64,000 nt of DNA from the NCBI RefSeq assembly GCF_011043555.1, contig NZ_JAAKGS010000001.1, positions 682,001 through 746,000 of the forward strand. The letters are read 5' to 3'. Below the pieces are notes generated by a model, which searched no databases, was not told the origin of the DNA, and saw only the letters and a program-made list of their open reading frames with translations. This document shows positions 8,035-16,779 of this stretch, piece after piece. The stretch's first letter is position 1. Each line of letters opens with the position of its first letter. This DNA is from Sphingobacterium sp. SGR-19 (lineage in GTDB: Bacteria > Bacteroidota > Bacteroidia > Sphingobacteriales > Sphingobacteriaceae). The position numbers were made by a program, and so were the translations under genes.

Positions 8035-8967
8035 TTAAGGATGTCCCCCTCCTCCTGCTGCCCCATAAATCTGCCCCGTGGAATAGCTTGCGTTATTGTC
8101 TGCTAACTGTACAAAAATCGACGCCAGCTCGGCAGGTTGTCCTGCTCTTCCTAACGCCGTGTCTGCTCCAAAATCAACTAACGTTTCGGGTTCTTTGCTA
8201 CACACCTGTAATGGAGTCCAAACGGGCCCGGGTGCGACGCCGTTTACGCGAATACCAATAGGTCCCAGCTGCTGCGCTAGTGCTTTGACCAGAATCACAT
8301 TTGTAGCCTTTGTCTGCGCATAATCCAAAAGTGATGCTTCTGGATCATAAGCTTGCACAGAAGCGGTGACGATAATAGATGAACCTGCCGGCATGTGTGG
8401 AATAGCGGCCTTTGTAATCCAAAACGGAGCGTACACATTTGTTTTCATCGTTGTATCAAAGCTCTCGTCAGGAATATCCAAAATAGATTCGTAGCTCTGC
8501 TGATAAGCCGCATTGTTTACCAAAATATCCAATCCTCCTAGTTTATCGATCGCTTCATCTATTAGTTGCCGGCAGAAATCCCTGTCTGTAATATCTCCCG
8601 GGATAGCGTAACCTTTTCGTCCGGCTTTTTCGATCAGGTCGATAACCTGCTTGGCATCTTCTTCCTCTGCCGGCAGATAGTTAATCGCTACATCCGCTCC
8701 TTCTCTGGCAAATGCAATGGCTGCGGCTCGTCCGATACCGGAGTCTCCGCCCGTAATCAATGCCCGTCGATTTTCTAAACGACCTGAACCAAGATAACTA
8801 TCTTCGCCATGGTCAGGAAGGGGATCCATTTTTCCTGTTAACGCCGGAAAGGGTTGTGATTGCTTTTTGAAAGGTGGCTTGGGATATTTATCCACAGGAT
8901 TTTCAAGTTTTGATTTTATTTCCATGATCTCTATATATTCTTTTTGATTGAACAACATGCTGGACAT
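8035..8967 (-). CDS. Short-chain dehydrogenase/reductase, general-stress type
   Basis: 310-aa NAD(P)-dependent SDR with a ~50-residue N-terminal extension (PVDKYPKPPFKKQSQPFP), typical of the YhdF/YhxC (GSP39-like) group. The Rossmann motif is RALITGGDSGIGRA near residue 70; NNAAYQ and the catalytic Ser-Tyr-Lys set (VTASVQAYDP, YAQTKAT) follow, and the end is GQIYGAAGGGGHP. Substrate is unknown; homologues are usually stress-induced. ATG 8967 is preferred over an internal ATG at 8925 because AAAGG sits just upstream. It is divergent from the LLM oxidoreductase, with starts about 87 bp apart. Confidence 0.88.
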   Translation of the reverse strand: MSSMLFNQKEYIEIMEIKSKLENPVDKYPKPPFKKQSQPFPALTGKMDPLPDHGEDSYLGSGRLENRRALITGGDSGIGRAAAIAFAREGADVAINYLPAEEEDAKQVIDLIEKAGRKGYAIPGDITDRDFCRQLIDEAIDKLGGLDILVNNAAYQQSYESILDIPDESFDTTMKTNVYAPFWITKAAIPHMPAGSSIIVTASVQAYDPEASLLDYAQTKATNVILVKALAQQLGPIGIRVNGVAPGPVWTPLQVCSKEPETLVDFGADTALGRAGQPAELASIFVQLADNNASYSTGQIYGAAGGGGHP

Positions 8968-9054
8968 TCCGTTTTACCTTTTTAGTATATTATCACGTTG
9001 TTTATCGAGAACTATCGGAGGGCAAGCGTGTTAATACTAGAAAGAAAGGTTTTT

Positions 9055-10011
9055 ATGAAGATTGGATATCATGCTTCTCACGAGCAATTTTCACCGAGCC
9101 AACTTCTTGCTTATGTTCAATTAGCGGAAAAGGCGGGCTTTAATGCGGTAATGTCTTCGGATCATTTTCATCCGTGGAGTGAGAACTATAGTCAAAGTGG
9201 ATTTGCCTGGAGTTGGCTGGGAGCGGCTATGCAGGCGACCTCGATAGAATTCGGCATTGTGAACGCGCCCGGTCAACGCTATCACCCCGCCATAGTTGCA
9301 CAGGCTGTAGCAACGCTTGATAATTTATTTCCGGATCGATTTTGGATAGCCTTAGGCAGCGGACAAGCCTTAAATGAAAAGATTACAGCTCAGGTGTGGC
9401 CAAGTAAAGAAATCCGCCATAAACGGCTGGAAGAATCTGTTCAGATTATGAAACGTCTTTGGTCGGGTGAGACAGTTACACACTATGGTGCTATCGAACT
9501 CGAAAGTGCAACGCTATACACCAGACCTCTATCTCCTCCTTTTGTATATGGCGCAGCGCTTACGGAATCTACAGCTGCTTGGGCCGGTACTTGGGCCGAT
9601 GGACTAATTACGGTCAATCAGGATACCCCAACATTACAACAAATTGTCAATGCTTTCCAAGCAGCGTGCCCGAATGGGAAACTAGCGATGAAACTTGAGG
9701 TGTCCTATGCTTCAACCGAAGAAGAGGCTATAGAATCCGCTTGGACATCGTGGCGCAATAATACACTGGGCAATGAACTACAGGCCGAATTGGCCCTCCC
9801 CGAATTCTTTGACCGTGCCGGACTACACGTGACACGCGAACACGTGAAAAACCAGGTATTAGCGAGCAACGATCCGTCGCGGTTTGTCGACGCGATCCAG
9901 CACTATCGAAAAATGGGCTTCGAGAAAATTTTTGTCCATAACGTAAATCAACAACAGGAGGCGTTTATCGCCTTTATGGGAAAAGAAGTTCTTCCTTTCA
10001 TTAAAGATTAA
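9055..10011 (+). CDS. LLM-fold flavin-dependent oxidoreductase (non-F420 type)
   Basis: 318-aa protein of the bacterial luciferase/F420 oxidoreductase superfamily: a TIM barrel starting MKIGYHASHEQFSPSQLL, with SSDHFHPW, FGIVNAPGQRYHPAIVAQ and the substrate loop GSGQALNE. It resembles the subgroup described as probable non-F420 flavin oxidoreductases, which use FMN. The frame is open from a TTG at 8998, but ATG 9055, preceded by AGAAAGG, begins at the first barrel strand and is preferred. It is 6 nt from the GH13 gene, so the two are co-transcribed; what links an oxidoreductase to a glucan enzyme is unclear. Confidence 0.85.
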   Translation: MKIGYHASHEQFSPSQLLAYVQLAEKAGFNAVMSSDHFHPWSENYSQSGFAWSWLGAAMQATSIEFGIVNAPGQRYHPAIVAQAVATLDNLFPDRFWIALGSGQALNEKITAQVWPSKEIRHKRLEESVQIMKRLWSGETVTHYGAIELESATLYTRPLSPPFVYGAALTESTAAWAGTWADGLITVNQDTPTLQQIVNAFQAACPNGKLAMKLEVSYASTEEEAIESAWTSWRNNTLGNELQAELALPEFFDRAGLHVTREHVKNQVLASNDPSRFVDAIQHYRKMGFEKIFVHNVNQQQEAFIAFMGKEVLPFIKD

Positions 10012-10017
10012 ACAGAT

Positions 10018-11646
10018 ATGAGCAAAAATCTTTGGTATAAAAACGCCATTATCTACGCTTTAGCGATTGAGTCGTTTAAAGATTCAGATGCAGATGGTTC
10101 TGGTGACTTCAGGGGACTTCAGCAGTCGCTTGACTATTTTCGCATTTTGGGTATAGATTGCTTGTGGCTATTGCCATTTTACGATAGCCCGAATAAAGAT
10201 GATGGCTATGATGTACGGAACTACTATGAGGTTGACAAACGTTTCGGAGATCTGGGTGACTTCGCGAAACTTGTCGATGCGGCAAAGGCAGCCGGCCTGC
10301 GTATTATTATCGATTTGGTCGTAAACCATACTTCGAAAGAACATCCGTGGTTTTTGGAAGCGGCCAACAACCCGCATTCTGTTTATCGGAATTATTATAT
10401 CTGGTCTAACGAGAAACCCGAGGAAAATGGAAGCAAAGCTATTCTTGCGGAAGAGCAGGGATACACGAATTGGACATACAGCAAAGAGGCCGATGCCTTC
10501 TATTACCATACATTTTATAATGACCAACCGGATCTAAACATGACCAATCCGGCCGTAGTCGAAGAGGTTAAAAAGATTATGCGATTTTGGCTCAAACTAG
10601 GTGTAGACGGATTCCGCATCGATGCGGCACCTCATATGATTGAGCAAAAAGGAAACTGCAAATTCGACGGTGACCCGCATGATATATTCAGAGAATGGCG
10701 TGCGTATATCGAAGAGCTCAACTCCGATGCTGTATTTCTCGCCGAAGTCGATGTCCCCCCTAAACGCTATACGGATTTTTTGGAACATAATAAACAAATG
10801 CACATGTTGTTTAATTTCTATTTGAACAACTATTTCTTTTTAGCTTTTGCCCGCGAAGAAGCGGAACCGATCGCAACGGCGTTACAGGAAATCCCCTTAT
10901 TTAGTGAAGAAGAACAGTTGGCTAATTTTCTGCGAAACCACGATGAACTGGATTTAGAACAATTGAGCGAAGCTGAACGACAAAAAGTATTCGATACGTT
11001 TGCTCCGAAAGAAGATATGCGGATTTTCGATCGTGGGATACGTCGGAGGTTGCCGCCTATGTTTGACAACAATCGATCACGTCTGGCCATGGCCTATAGC
11101 ATTCTATTCTCGTTGCCGGGCACACCGGTCATAAGATATGGACAAGAGATAGGTATGGGAGACGATCTGCAAAAAGACGGACGACAGAGCGTGAGAACGC
11201 TGATGCAGTGGAATGCAGGCAAAAACGGGGGATTCTCTGAAGTAACGGCGGGCGCAATGGATGAAGATATCATCGCCGAGGGCCCCTATAGTTATAAAAA
11301 GGTCAATGTAAATAAACAGTTAAAGGACGATAAGTCTCTCTTGAATACAATACGAAGATTTATACACGCCAGGAAAAACATGGATTTTCAACGAGGGAAA
11401 TTTACAGTGCTCAACACCTCATCGAAACATTGTTTGGCCTATCGGTATGAATTCGACAAAAGAACTGTATTTATATTGCAGAACTTAAGTGACCAACCCA
11501 TCACAGTTTCATTGGAATCGGATCATCCAGAACGATATCACGTTGTCGTCTCCGATAAAAAATACAGTAACGACACGAACAATAAACAGAGAATAGATTT
11601 GAATCCTTACGGCTATAGGTGGTTGATTGATGAATGGATTTTTTAA
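10018..11646 (+). CDS. GH13 alpha-amylase-family protein, trehalose-synthase-like
   Basis: 542-aa (beta/alpha)8 GH13 enzyme. The opening, WYKNAIIYALAIESFKDSD and then LWLLPFYDSPNKDDGYDV, closely follows trehalose synthase (maltose glucosyl-isomerase, TreS). The catalytic triad can be read as Asp202 (GFRIDA), Glu243 (LAEVD) and Asp309 (RNHDE); VVNHTS is region I. There is no signal peptide, so it acts in the cytoplasm, probably on maltose, trehalose or a short glucoside. No maltokinase domain or gene is adjacent, and its partner is a flavin oxidoreductase, so classic TreS function is likely but not certain. Confidence 0.85.
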   Translation: MSKNLWYKNAIIYALAIESFKDSDADGSGDFRGLQQSLDYFRILGIDCLWLLPFYDSPNKDDGYDVRNYYEVDKRFGDLGDFAKLVDAAKAAGLRIIIDLVVNHTSKEHPWFLEAANNPHSVYRNYYIWSNEKPEENGSKAILAEEQGYTNWTYSKEADAFYYHTFYNDQPDLNMTNPAVVEEVKKIMRFWLKLGVDGFRIDAAPHMIEQKGNCKFDGDPHDIFREWRAYIEELNSDAVFLAEVDVPPKRYTDFLEHNKQMHMLFNFYLNNYFFLAFAREEAEPIATALQEIPLFSEEEQLANFLRNHDELDLEQLSEAERQKVFDTFAPKEDMRIFDRGIRRRLPPMFDNNRSRLAMAYSILFSLPGTPVIRYGQEIGMGDDLQKDGRQSVRTLMQWNAGKNGGFSEVTAGAMDEDIIAEGPYSYKKVNVNKQLKDDKSLLNTIRRFIHARKNMDFQRGKFTVLNTSSKHCLAYRYEFDKRTVFILQNLSDQPITVSLESDHPERYHVVVSDKKYSNDTNNKQRIDLNPYGYRWLIDEWIF

Positions 11647-11651
11647 CAATA

Positions 11652-11675
11652 AAGGCGTCTTTTTTTGGACGCCTT
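11652..11675 (+). terminator. Intrinsic terminator after the GH13 gene
   Basis: 8-bp perfect stem AAGGCGTC / GACGCCTT with a T-rich loop, 5 nt after the GH13 stop codon. It lies between the convergent GH13 and peptidase F genes and can serve both. Confidence 0.6.
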
Positions 11676-11697
11676 CTTGTACTTTTTATGCCCACAT

Positions 11698-13572
11698 TTA
11701 TTTGCCCATCCTTGTCAAAATGGTTTCCATTTCTTCCATTACTTTATTGATCTTAGCAATAGTCAAGTCGAAAGGTTCTGAAGTATTCATATCTACACCT
11801 GCATCGACAAGTAGCTCCACAGGATATTTAGTACTTCCTGAAGCTAAAAAATCGAGATACTTTTTGCGATCTTCATCTGTTCCATTTAATACCTTTTCGG
11901 AGAGAGCCGTAGAAGCCGTGAAGGATGTCGCATACTGGTACACGTAGAAATTGTAATAAAAATGCGGAATGTAAGACCATTCGGATTTGATATAGTCATC
12001 GACTATACAAATATTTTGATCATGACCGTAGTACCGTTTGGTCAGATCAAGGTATAATTTGTCGAAATCTTCCCCGGTTAGTGCTTCACCATTCGCGACT
12101 TTTTCGTGGATAATGGATTCGAATTCGGCAAACTGCGTTTGACGAAATAATGTTCCTTTGGCACCTTCGAGATAGTTTCCGAGGATAGCGAGCCGGAGCT
12201 CATCGTCTTTGATCTGTCTCAACATATAATCGTTAAGCAACTCTTCATTTAATGTAGATGCCACTTCAGCGACGAAAATGGAATAGTTCGCATTGGCAAA
12301 CTGTTGCTTCTTATTGGTCAGATAACTGTGCATAGTATGTCCCAATTCATGGGTCAGTGTGGACATATCATTGTATTTCCCGTTGTAGTTCATGAGTATA
12401 TACGGATGTACGTCGTACGCAGATCCATTCGAGTAGGCGCCAGATCTCTTTCCTTCGTTGGGATACATATCGATCCACCTTTCATTAAAGGCTCGTTTTG
12501 ACACATCCACGTAGTTGGTACCCAAAGGTTGCAATGACTGTAAAATGTTTTCAATTGCTTCTTCGACTGTATAGTCCAAATCTACTTTTTCCACCAAAGG
12601 AGCGTACAAATCATAATAATGTAGGGTGTCTACCCCCATCATACGTTTTCGGAGATTCAAATAGCGGTGGAAGGTTTCCAAGTTTCCGTTTACATTTTTG
12701 AGAAGATTATGAAAAACATCTGTCGGAATGTTATCACTGTCCAGCGCCCGATTTAAGGTACTCTTGTAATTTCTGGCTTTAGTCTCGAACAGTGCGGCAT
12801 TGATATTTCCGTATAACTGCGCTCCAAAGGTGCGTTGAAATTCGTTCAACTTACCGAAATAGGTTGCAAACACTTTACTTCTAACTTCTCTGTCATCACT
12901 CGCTCTATACAATGCAAAATTGGCAGGATTGAGTTTCACACGCTCACCATTTAGGTCAGCCTCTGGATGCGGAAACTCCGCATTAAAAAATGTATTGAAG
13001 ATATTGGCGGCGTTACTGGACATTAATGAGGAATAGGCCATTACTTTTTCAACTTCTTCGGAACCCCGGTGGGCTCGCTTCCGAAGGAGATCCGTAAGGT
13101 AAAATTTATAGGTTGCTAACCCCTTTTCTTGCGTAAGGAAGTTATCAAGTTGATCGTCTTCAAGCGTCAGTAACTCCGGCTCTAAAAAAGATGTTAATGC
13201 CCCATATTCGGAAAAAAGCTGCTGCAGCTCTTGTTTCATACCGGCGTATTTAGTTACTCGGGTATCTTGATCAGATTTCATCGATGCGTAAGATGACAGC
13301 CGAACCATTTCCTTAAGGACCGAAGTATGTAGTTCCAGCGCTTCCAAAAGTATGGTACCGGATGTAGTCAGCTTCCCTTTATAGGATCCTACGTCCTTCA
13401 TTTTCGTTTGTATCCGTTCTTTCTCCTCTTTCCATACCTCGTCTGTAGCATAGAGATCGGACAGATTCCATTTATATTTTTCGGGCAGTTCTTCTCGAAC
13501 CTTCATTTGACTTACTGCAACCGTCGTGGAAAATAACATCATGGCGGCGATTATTTGTGTTTTTTTACGCAT
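11698..13572 (-). CDS. pepF: Oligoendopeptidase F (M3 metallopeptidase), exported
   Basis: 624-aa zinc peptidase of family M3. The zinc motif HELGH is at residues 408-412 (THELGHTMHSYL), the downstream Glu ligand lies in the FVAEVASTLNEELL block, and the N-terminal helical lobe is of the usual length. It opens with a hydrophobic segment (IAAMMLFSTTVAVSQ), so it is probably exported, whereas the Gram-positive PepF enzymes are cytosolic. It would cut oligopeptides of roughly 7-20 residues. It is monocistronic, convergent with the GH13 gene and divergent from the DEAD-box-like gene. Confidence 0.92.
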   Translation of the reverse strand: MRKKTQIIAAMMLFSTTVAVSQMKVREELPEKYKWNLSDLYATDEVWKEEKERIQTKMKDVGSYKGKLTTSGTILLEALELHTSVLKEMVRLSSYASMKSDQDTRVTKYAGMKQELQQLFSEYGALTSFLEPELLTLEDDQLDNFLTQEKGLATYKFYLTDLLRKRAHRGSEEVEKVMAYSSLMSSNAANIFNTFFNAEFPHPEADLNGERVKLNPANFALYRASDDREVRSKVFATYFGKLNEFQRTFGAQLYGNINAALFETKARNYKSTLNRALDSDNIPTDVFHNLLKNVNGNLETFHRYLNLRKRMMGVDTLHYYDLYAPLVEKVDLDYTVEEAIENILQSLQPLGTNYVDVSKRAFNERWIDMYPNEGKRSGAYSNGSAYDVHPYILMNYNGKYNDMSTLTHELGHTMHSYLTNKKQQFANANYSIFVAEVASTLNEELLNDYMLRQIKDDELRLAILGNYLEGAKGTLFRQTQFAEFESIIHEKVANGEALTGEDFDKLYLDLTKRYYGHDQNICIVDDYIKSEWSYIPHFYYNFYVYQYATSFTASTALSEKVLNGTDEDRKKYLDFLASGSTKYPVELLVDAGVDMNTSEPFDLTIAKINKVMEEMETILTRMGK

Positions 13573-13712
13573 ACTTTTATGATAATAATAGTGTGCACAA
13601 TTTACAAAAATCTTTCCTATTTAGTCGATATTCAGTTTAGTATATTACCGACCGCCAGGATATTTCGGATATAAACAAGACCTCGACATCGTAACGCCAA
13701 TTATATTTTAGC

Positions 13713-13720
13713 TAACTTTG
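13713..13720 (+). promoter_or_regulatory. -7 element for the DEAD-box-like gene
   Basis: TAACTTTG matches TAnnTTTG. The predicted start site near 13726 is about 20 nt before the GTG start at 13746, which supports that start. Confidence 0.5.
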
Positions 13721-13745
13721 TATTTTATTCATTTAATATTCAGCT

Positions 13746-15020
13746 GTGTCATTAGATAAATTAAAGCTTAATAAACGTCTTCATGCATCCATGAATGATC
13801 TGGGTTATTTTACAGCAAAAGAATTCCAGTTAAAATCACTCTCTAGAATCATCGGTGGACATAGTGTAATCGGCATCGCACCTGAAGGAGCCGGAAAGAC
13901 TACCACGTATGTACTCGGTGTACTGATGCGTTTAAAATATACACAGGACGAAGCCCCCAAAGTCTTAATTTTAGCGCCTAATGAAGAAAGAATTGCTGAA
14001 ATAGTGGAACGCTTTCTGACCATTAGCAAGAATAAGAACCTTTACATCATGGGGCTTAAAACGAGCGGAAGTATGGAAGAAGAGATTGAAGATCTAGTGC
14101 GTGGGGTAGATATTGTGGTAGCAACTCCTAACCGCGCACGTGCGGTCTATCTAAAACTAGGACTTAATTTAAATCGTATTCAGACATTTATCATCGATGA
14201 TGCAGAAGAAATAATTAAACAAGGAATGCAAACTCCGGTGAGGGAATTGGCACAAAGCTGCGGAAAAGTTCAATATCTGGCATTTAGCACTGTAGAACAT
14301 GAAAAGTTGCATTTAATGATCGACGATTTCATGCCTTTTGCTACGCTAATCGAGGTAGAGGAACACGGTGAGAAAATGATTGAAACACATGAGCTCATGT
14401 TGTATCATGTTCCTAATTTTAGCACAAAAATCAACTTGCTAAATCTGTTGATGACAGACGATGACGTATTTGATAAAGTAGTCGTATTTGTTAACAGTCG
14501 ACTTACTGCTCAAAAAATAGGTCGAAGTCTACACGCAGAAAAAGGAGAAGTTGCCGTATTACATCCCTTATTTCATGACGATGCTGGTATTGATGAGATC
14601 CGTGATTTTAAGCAAATCGCTGAATGTCGGATACTCATTGTTGCCAATGAGGGCTCGAATAATATAGACTTAACGGGGATTCCTTTTATATTCCATTTTG
14701 AAATACCGGAAAATAGAGACGTTTTTGTGCAGCATATCGCAAAAACGTCAAATGATGAAGTTATCGCTATTACATTTGCTACGGACATCGAGCTTCCGGA
14801 ACTAAAAAAAATAGAGCAATCTTTAGGGAAAAAGATCCCCGTTGTGCCTCTTCCAGATGATCTCATTATTTATCGTCCCTCTGCTAATTCAAAAGAAATG
14901 AAAGAAGTGGACGAATCACAAGGCGGAGCTTTTCATAAAAAGAAAGACAGTAATAACAAAAGCCATAACTATGGCGCGGGGGTAAAAGCCAAAATGACGA
15001 TGAAGAATAAGAAAAAGTAG
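13746..15020 (+). CDS. Degenerate DEAD-box helicase-like protein
   Basis: 424-aa two-RecA-domain protein. A Q-motif-like start (FTAKEFQLKSL) and a good Walker A (APEGAGKTTT, near residues 44-53) are present. The other signatures have decayed: motif II is DDAE rather than DEAD, motif III is FSTVE rather than SAT, motif V reads ANEGSNNIDL, and motif VI is HIAKTSND where HRxGRxGR is expected, so the arginine fingers are gone. The C-terminus is Lys-rich, ending KAKMTMKNKKK. It may bind RNA or ATP without unwinding. Start is GTG 13746, supported by the upstream -7 element; the next Met would remove part of the Q region. Confidence 0.75.
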   Translation: MSLDKLKLNKRLHASMNDLGYFTAKEFQLKSLSRIIGGHSVIGIAPEGAGKTTTYVLGVLMRLKYTQDEAPKVLILAPNEERIAEIVERFLTISKNKNLYIMGLKTSGSMEEEIEDLVRGVDIVVATPNRARAVYLKLGLNLNRIQTFIIDDAEEIIKQGMQTPVRELAQSCGKVQYLAFSTVEHEKLHLMIDDFMPFATLIEVEEHGEKMIETHELMLYHVPNFSTKINLLNLLMTDDDVFDKVVVFVNSRLTAQKIGRSLHAEKGEVAVLHPLFHDDAGIDEIRDFKQIAECRILIVANEGSNNIDLTGIPFIFHFEIPENRDVFVQHIAKTSNDEVIAITFATDIELPELKKIEQSLGKKIPVVPLPDDLIIYRPSANSKEMKEVDESQGGAFHKKKDSNNKSHNYGAGVKAKMTMKNKKK

Positions 15021-15044
15021 TCTTATTTTTTGTAGTTTTATAAC

Positions 15045-16076
15045 ATGGAAAAACAGAGGATTAATACGGGTATACTCAGCTTCGGAATGTCAGGACGCGT
15101 TTTCCACGCTCCTTTTATTTATACCAATGAAAATTTTAATTTCACGGCGGTCGTCGAAAGAACAAAGAAAATTGTCAAGGAAATTTATCCCGATGTGAAA
15201 AGTTATAACAGTGTTAACGAACTGTTAGCTGATGATAATATAGAGCTTGTTATTGTCAATACGCCGAATTATACACATTTCGAGTTCGCAAAGGAGTCTC
15301 TGGAAGCAGGAAAGCATATTTTGCTAGAAAAGCCTGCTGTAGATAATCTTGGTCAACTCGAAAAATTAAACGAAATAAGTGAAAAGACAGGCAAAAAAAT
15401 TTTTTTCTATCAGAATAGACGCTATGATAGTCATTTCATGCAGGTGAAAGAGGTTATTGAAAGTGGCCAACTCGGAAAAATCATAGAAGTCCATATACGT
15501 TTTGACCGTTACAATATGCAATTGGGACCAAAAGAATTCAAAGAAAATAGTCATTATGCGTCTAGTGGTGTGGCATATGATTTAGGTCCGCATGTTCTTG
15601 ACCAGGCCTTTTCTGTATTCGGAAAACCTAACAACATTATCAAAACAACGGGTATTAATAGACCCGGATCACAAGTGCCCGATTTCTTTAATTTCCATTT
15701 ACTTTATCCCGATAATCTACATGTATTTTTAACTGGAAATCTTTTGGTAGCCGATCCACAACCAGCTTTTGTCGTTCATGGGTCCAGAGGAACTTTTACC
15801 AAAAAAATGGTCGATGTGCAAGAGCGGCAATTAATTGATGGCATGCTCCCAGACGCACCAGGATATGGGATAGAACCAGCGGGTAGCGAAGGAAAGCTGG
15901 TGATCGTTGATAGAAAAGGAGAGAAAAGTACGTCATTACTTCCTGCACAAAAAGGAAGTTATAACCTCTTATTTGATGCTATTTACGATAGTCTACGTAA
16001 TCAGGTTTCATACCCTATAACTATAGATCAAATTAAATGGCAAATCGAAGCTTTACAGACATCGGACTTTAGTTAA
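15045..16076 (+). CDS. Gfo/Idh/MocA-family NAD(P)-dependent oxidoreductase
   Basis: 343-aa two-domain sugar or inositol-type dehydrogenase. The Rossmann motif is the variant GILSFGMSGRVFHAPF; VIVNTPNYTHFEFAKESL, then HILLEKPAVDN (the conserved EKP) and FYQNRRYDSHF follow, and the C-terminal alpha/beta domain holds GVAYDLGPHVLDQA with the catalytic His/Asp region. It is of the YdgJ/YvaA-like subgroup that oxidises inositols or related polyols. The substrate cannot be set from context: it sits 24 nt after the DEAD-box-like gene and is convergent with msrA. Confidence 0.88.
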   Translation: MEKQRINTGILSFGMSGRVFHAPFIYTNENFNFTAVVERTKKIVKEIYPDVKSYNSVNELLADDNIELVIVNTPNYTHFEFAKESLEAGKHILLEKPAVDNLGQLEKLNEISEKTGKKIFFYQNRRYDSHFMQVKEVIESGQLGKIIEVHIRFDRYNMQLGPKEFKENSHYASSGVAYDLGPHVLDQAFSVFGKPNNIIKTTGINRPGSQVPDFFNFHLLYPDNLHVFLTGNLLVADPQPAFVVHGSRGTFTKKMVDVQERQLIDGMLPDAPGYGIEPAGSEGKLVIVDRKGEKSTSLLPAQKGSYNLLFDAIYDSLRNQVSYPITIDQIKWQIEALQTSDFS

Positions 16077-16121
16077 TAGCTTTATTGCCATCTTTGCATA
16101 GCACATGATGAAGTTTACTTT

Positions 16122-16634
16122 TTATCGATATTCTTTCAAAAACTTCTGTAGCTTGGGAGCGATAACTGCCGCACAATAAGGGTTACCGGGATTTTGGTTA
16201 AAGTAATCGTGATGATAATCTTCCGCTTCCCAAAATGTTTCTGCAGGTTCCACCGCCGTTACTATAGGTTTTGAAAAAACGGCCTGTTTTTCCAATTCTG
16301 CAATGAAACGTTCCGCAGTTTCTTTCTGTGACTCATCATGATAGAAAACGACAGAGCGATACTGCGTTCCGACGTCATTACCCTGCCTATTCAATGTTGT
16401 GGGGTCGTGCGTTTTAAAAAAAACCTTTAATAATGTATTAAAGTCAACCTTATGCTCATCAAAATCTAGTTGTACAACTTCGACATGATCGGTACCGCCA
16501 TTACACACTTCTTTGTATGTCGGGTTATCTCTTTTCCCTCCCATATAACCGGGCAAAACACTACGGATACCTTCTGTGTTTTGGAATATCACCTCGGTAC
16601 ACCAAAAACATCCTCCTCCAAATGTTGCTTTCAT
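16122..16634 (-). CDS. msrA: Peptide methionine (S)-S-oxide reductase
   Basis: 170-aa MsrA that reduces the S-epimer of methionine sulfoxide in proteins and free form. The active site is FGGGCFWCTE with the catalytic Cys9; YMGGKRDNPTYKEVCNGGTDHVEVVQ and the C-terminal HHDYFNQNPGNPYC complete the family pattern. There is no signal peptide and no fused MsrB domain, so it is a cytosolic single-domain form. It is monocistronic. Confidence 0.97.
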   Translation of the reverse strand: MKATFGGGCFWCTEVIFQNTEGIRSVLPGYMGGKRDNPTYKEVCNGGTDHVEVVQLDFDEHKVDFNTLLKVFFKTHDPTTLNRQGNDVGTQYRSVVFYHDESQKETAERFIAELEKQAVFSKPIVTAVEPAETFWEAEDYHHDYFNQNPGNPYCAAVIAPKLQKFLKEYR

Positions 16635-16763
16635 TTTGCTAAATTATCTTCCATGAATCCTTAAAATGGTTAAAAAGTAAAATTTTTCCACCTTATTAAC
16701 CTTTAATATTCCCATTGCAATTATACAAAAATTATGTCAGCTTTGTTTTTGCTCCATTTAGTT

Positions 16764-16771
16764 TATATTCG
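16764..16771 (+). promoter_or_regulatory. Candidate promoter for the murein-peptide pair
   Basis: TATATTCG is a one-base variant of TAnnTTTG, with TTTG at 16742-16745, a spacer of 18 nt. Transcription would start near 16777, so ATG 16780 would be almost leaderless; ATGs at 16789 and 16792 are alternatives in the same frame. Confidence 0.4.
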
Positions 16772-16779
16772 TATTTATA

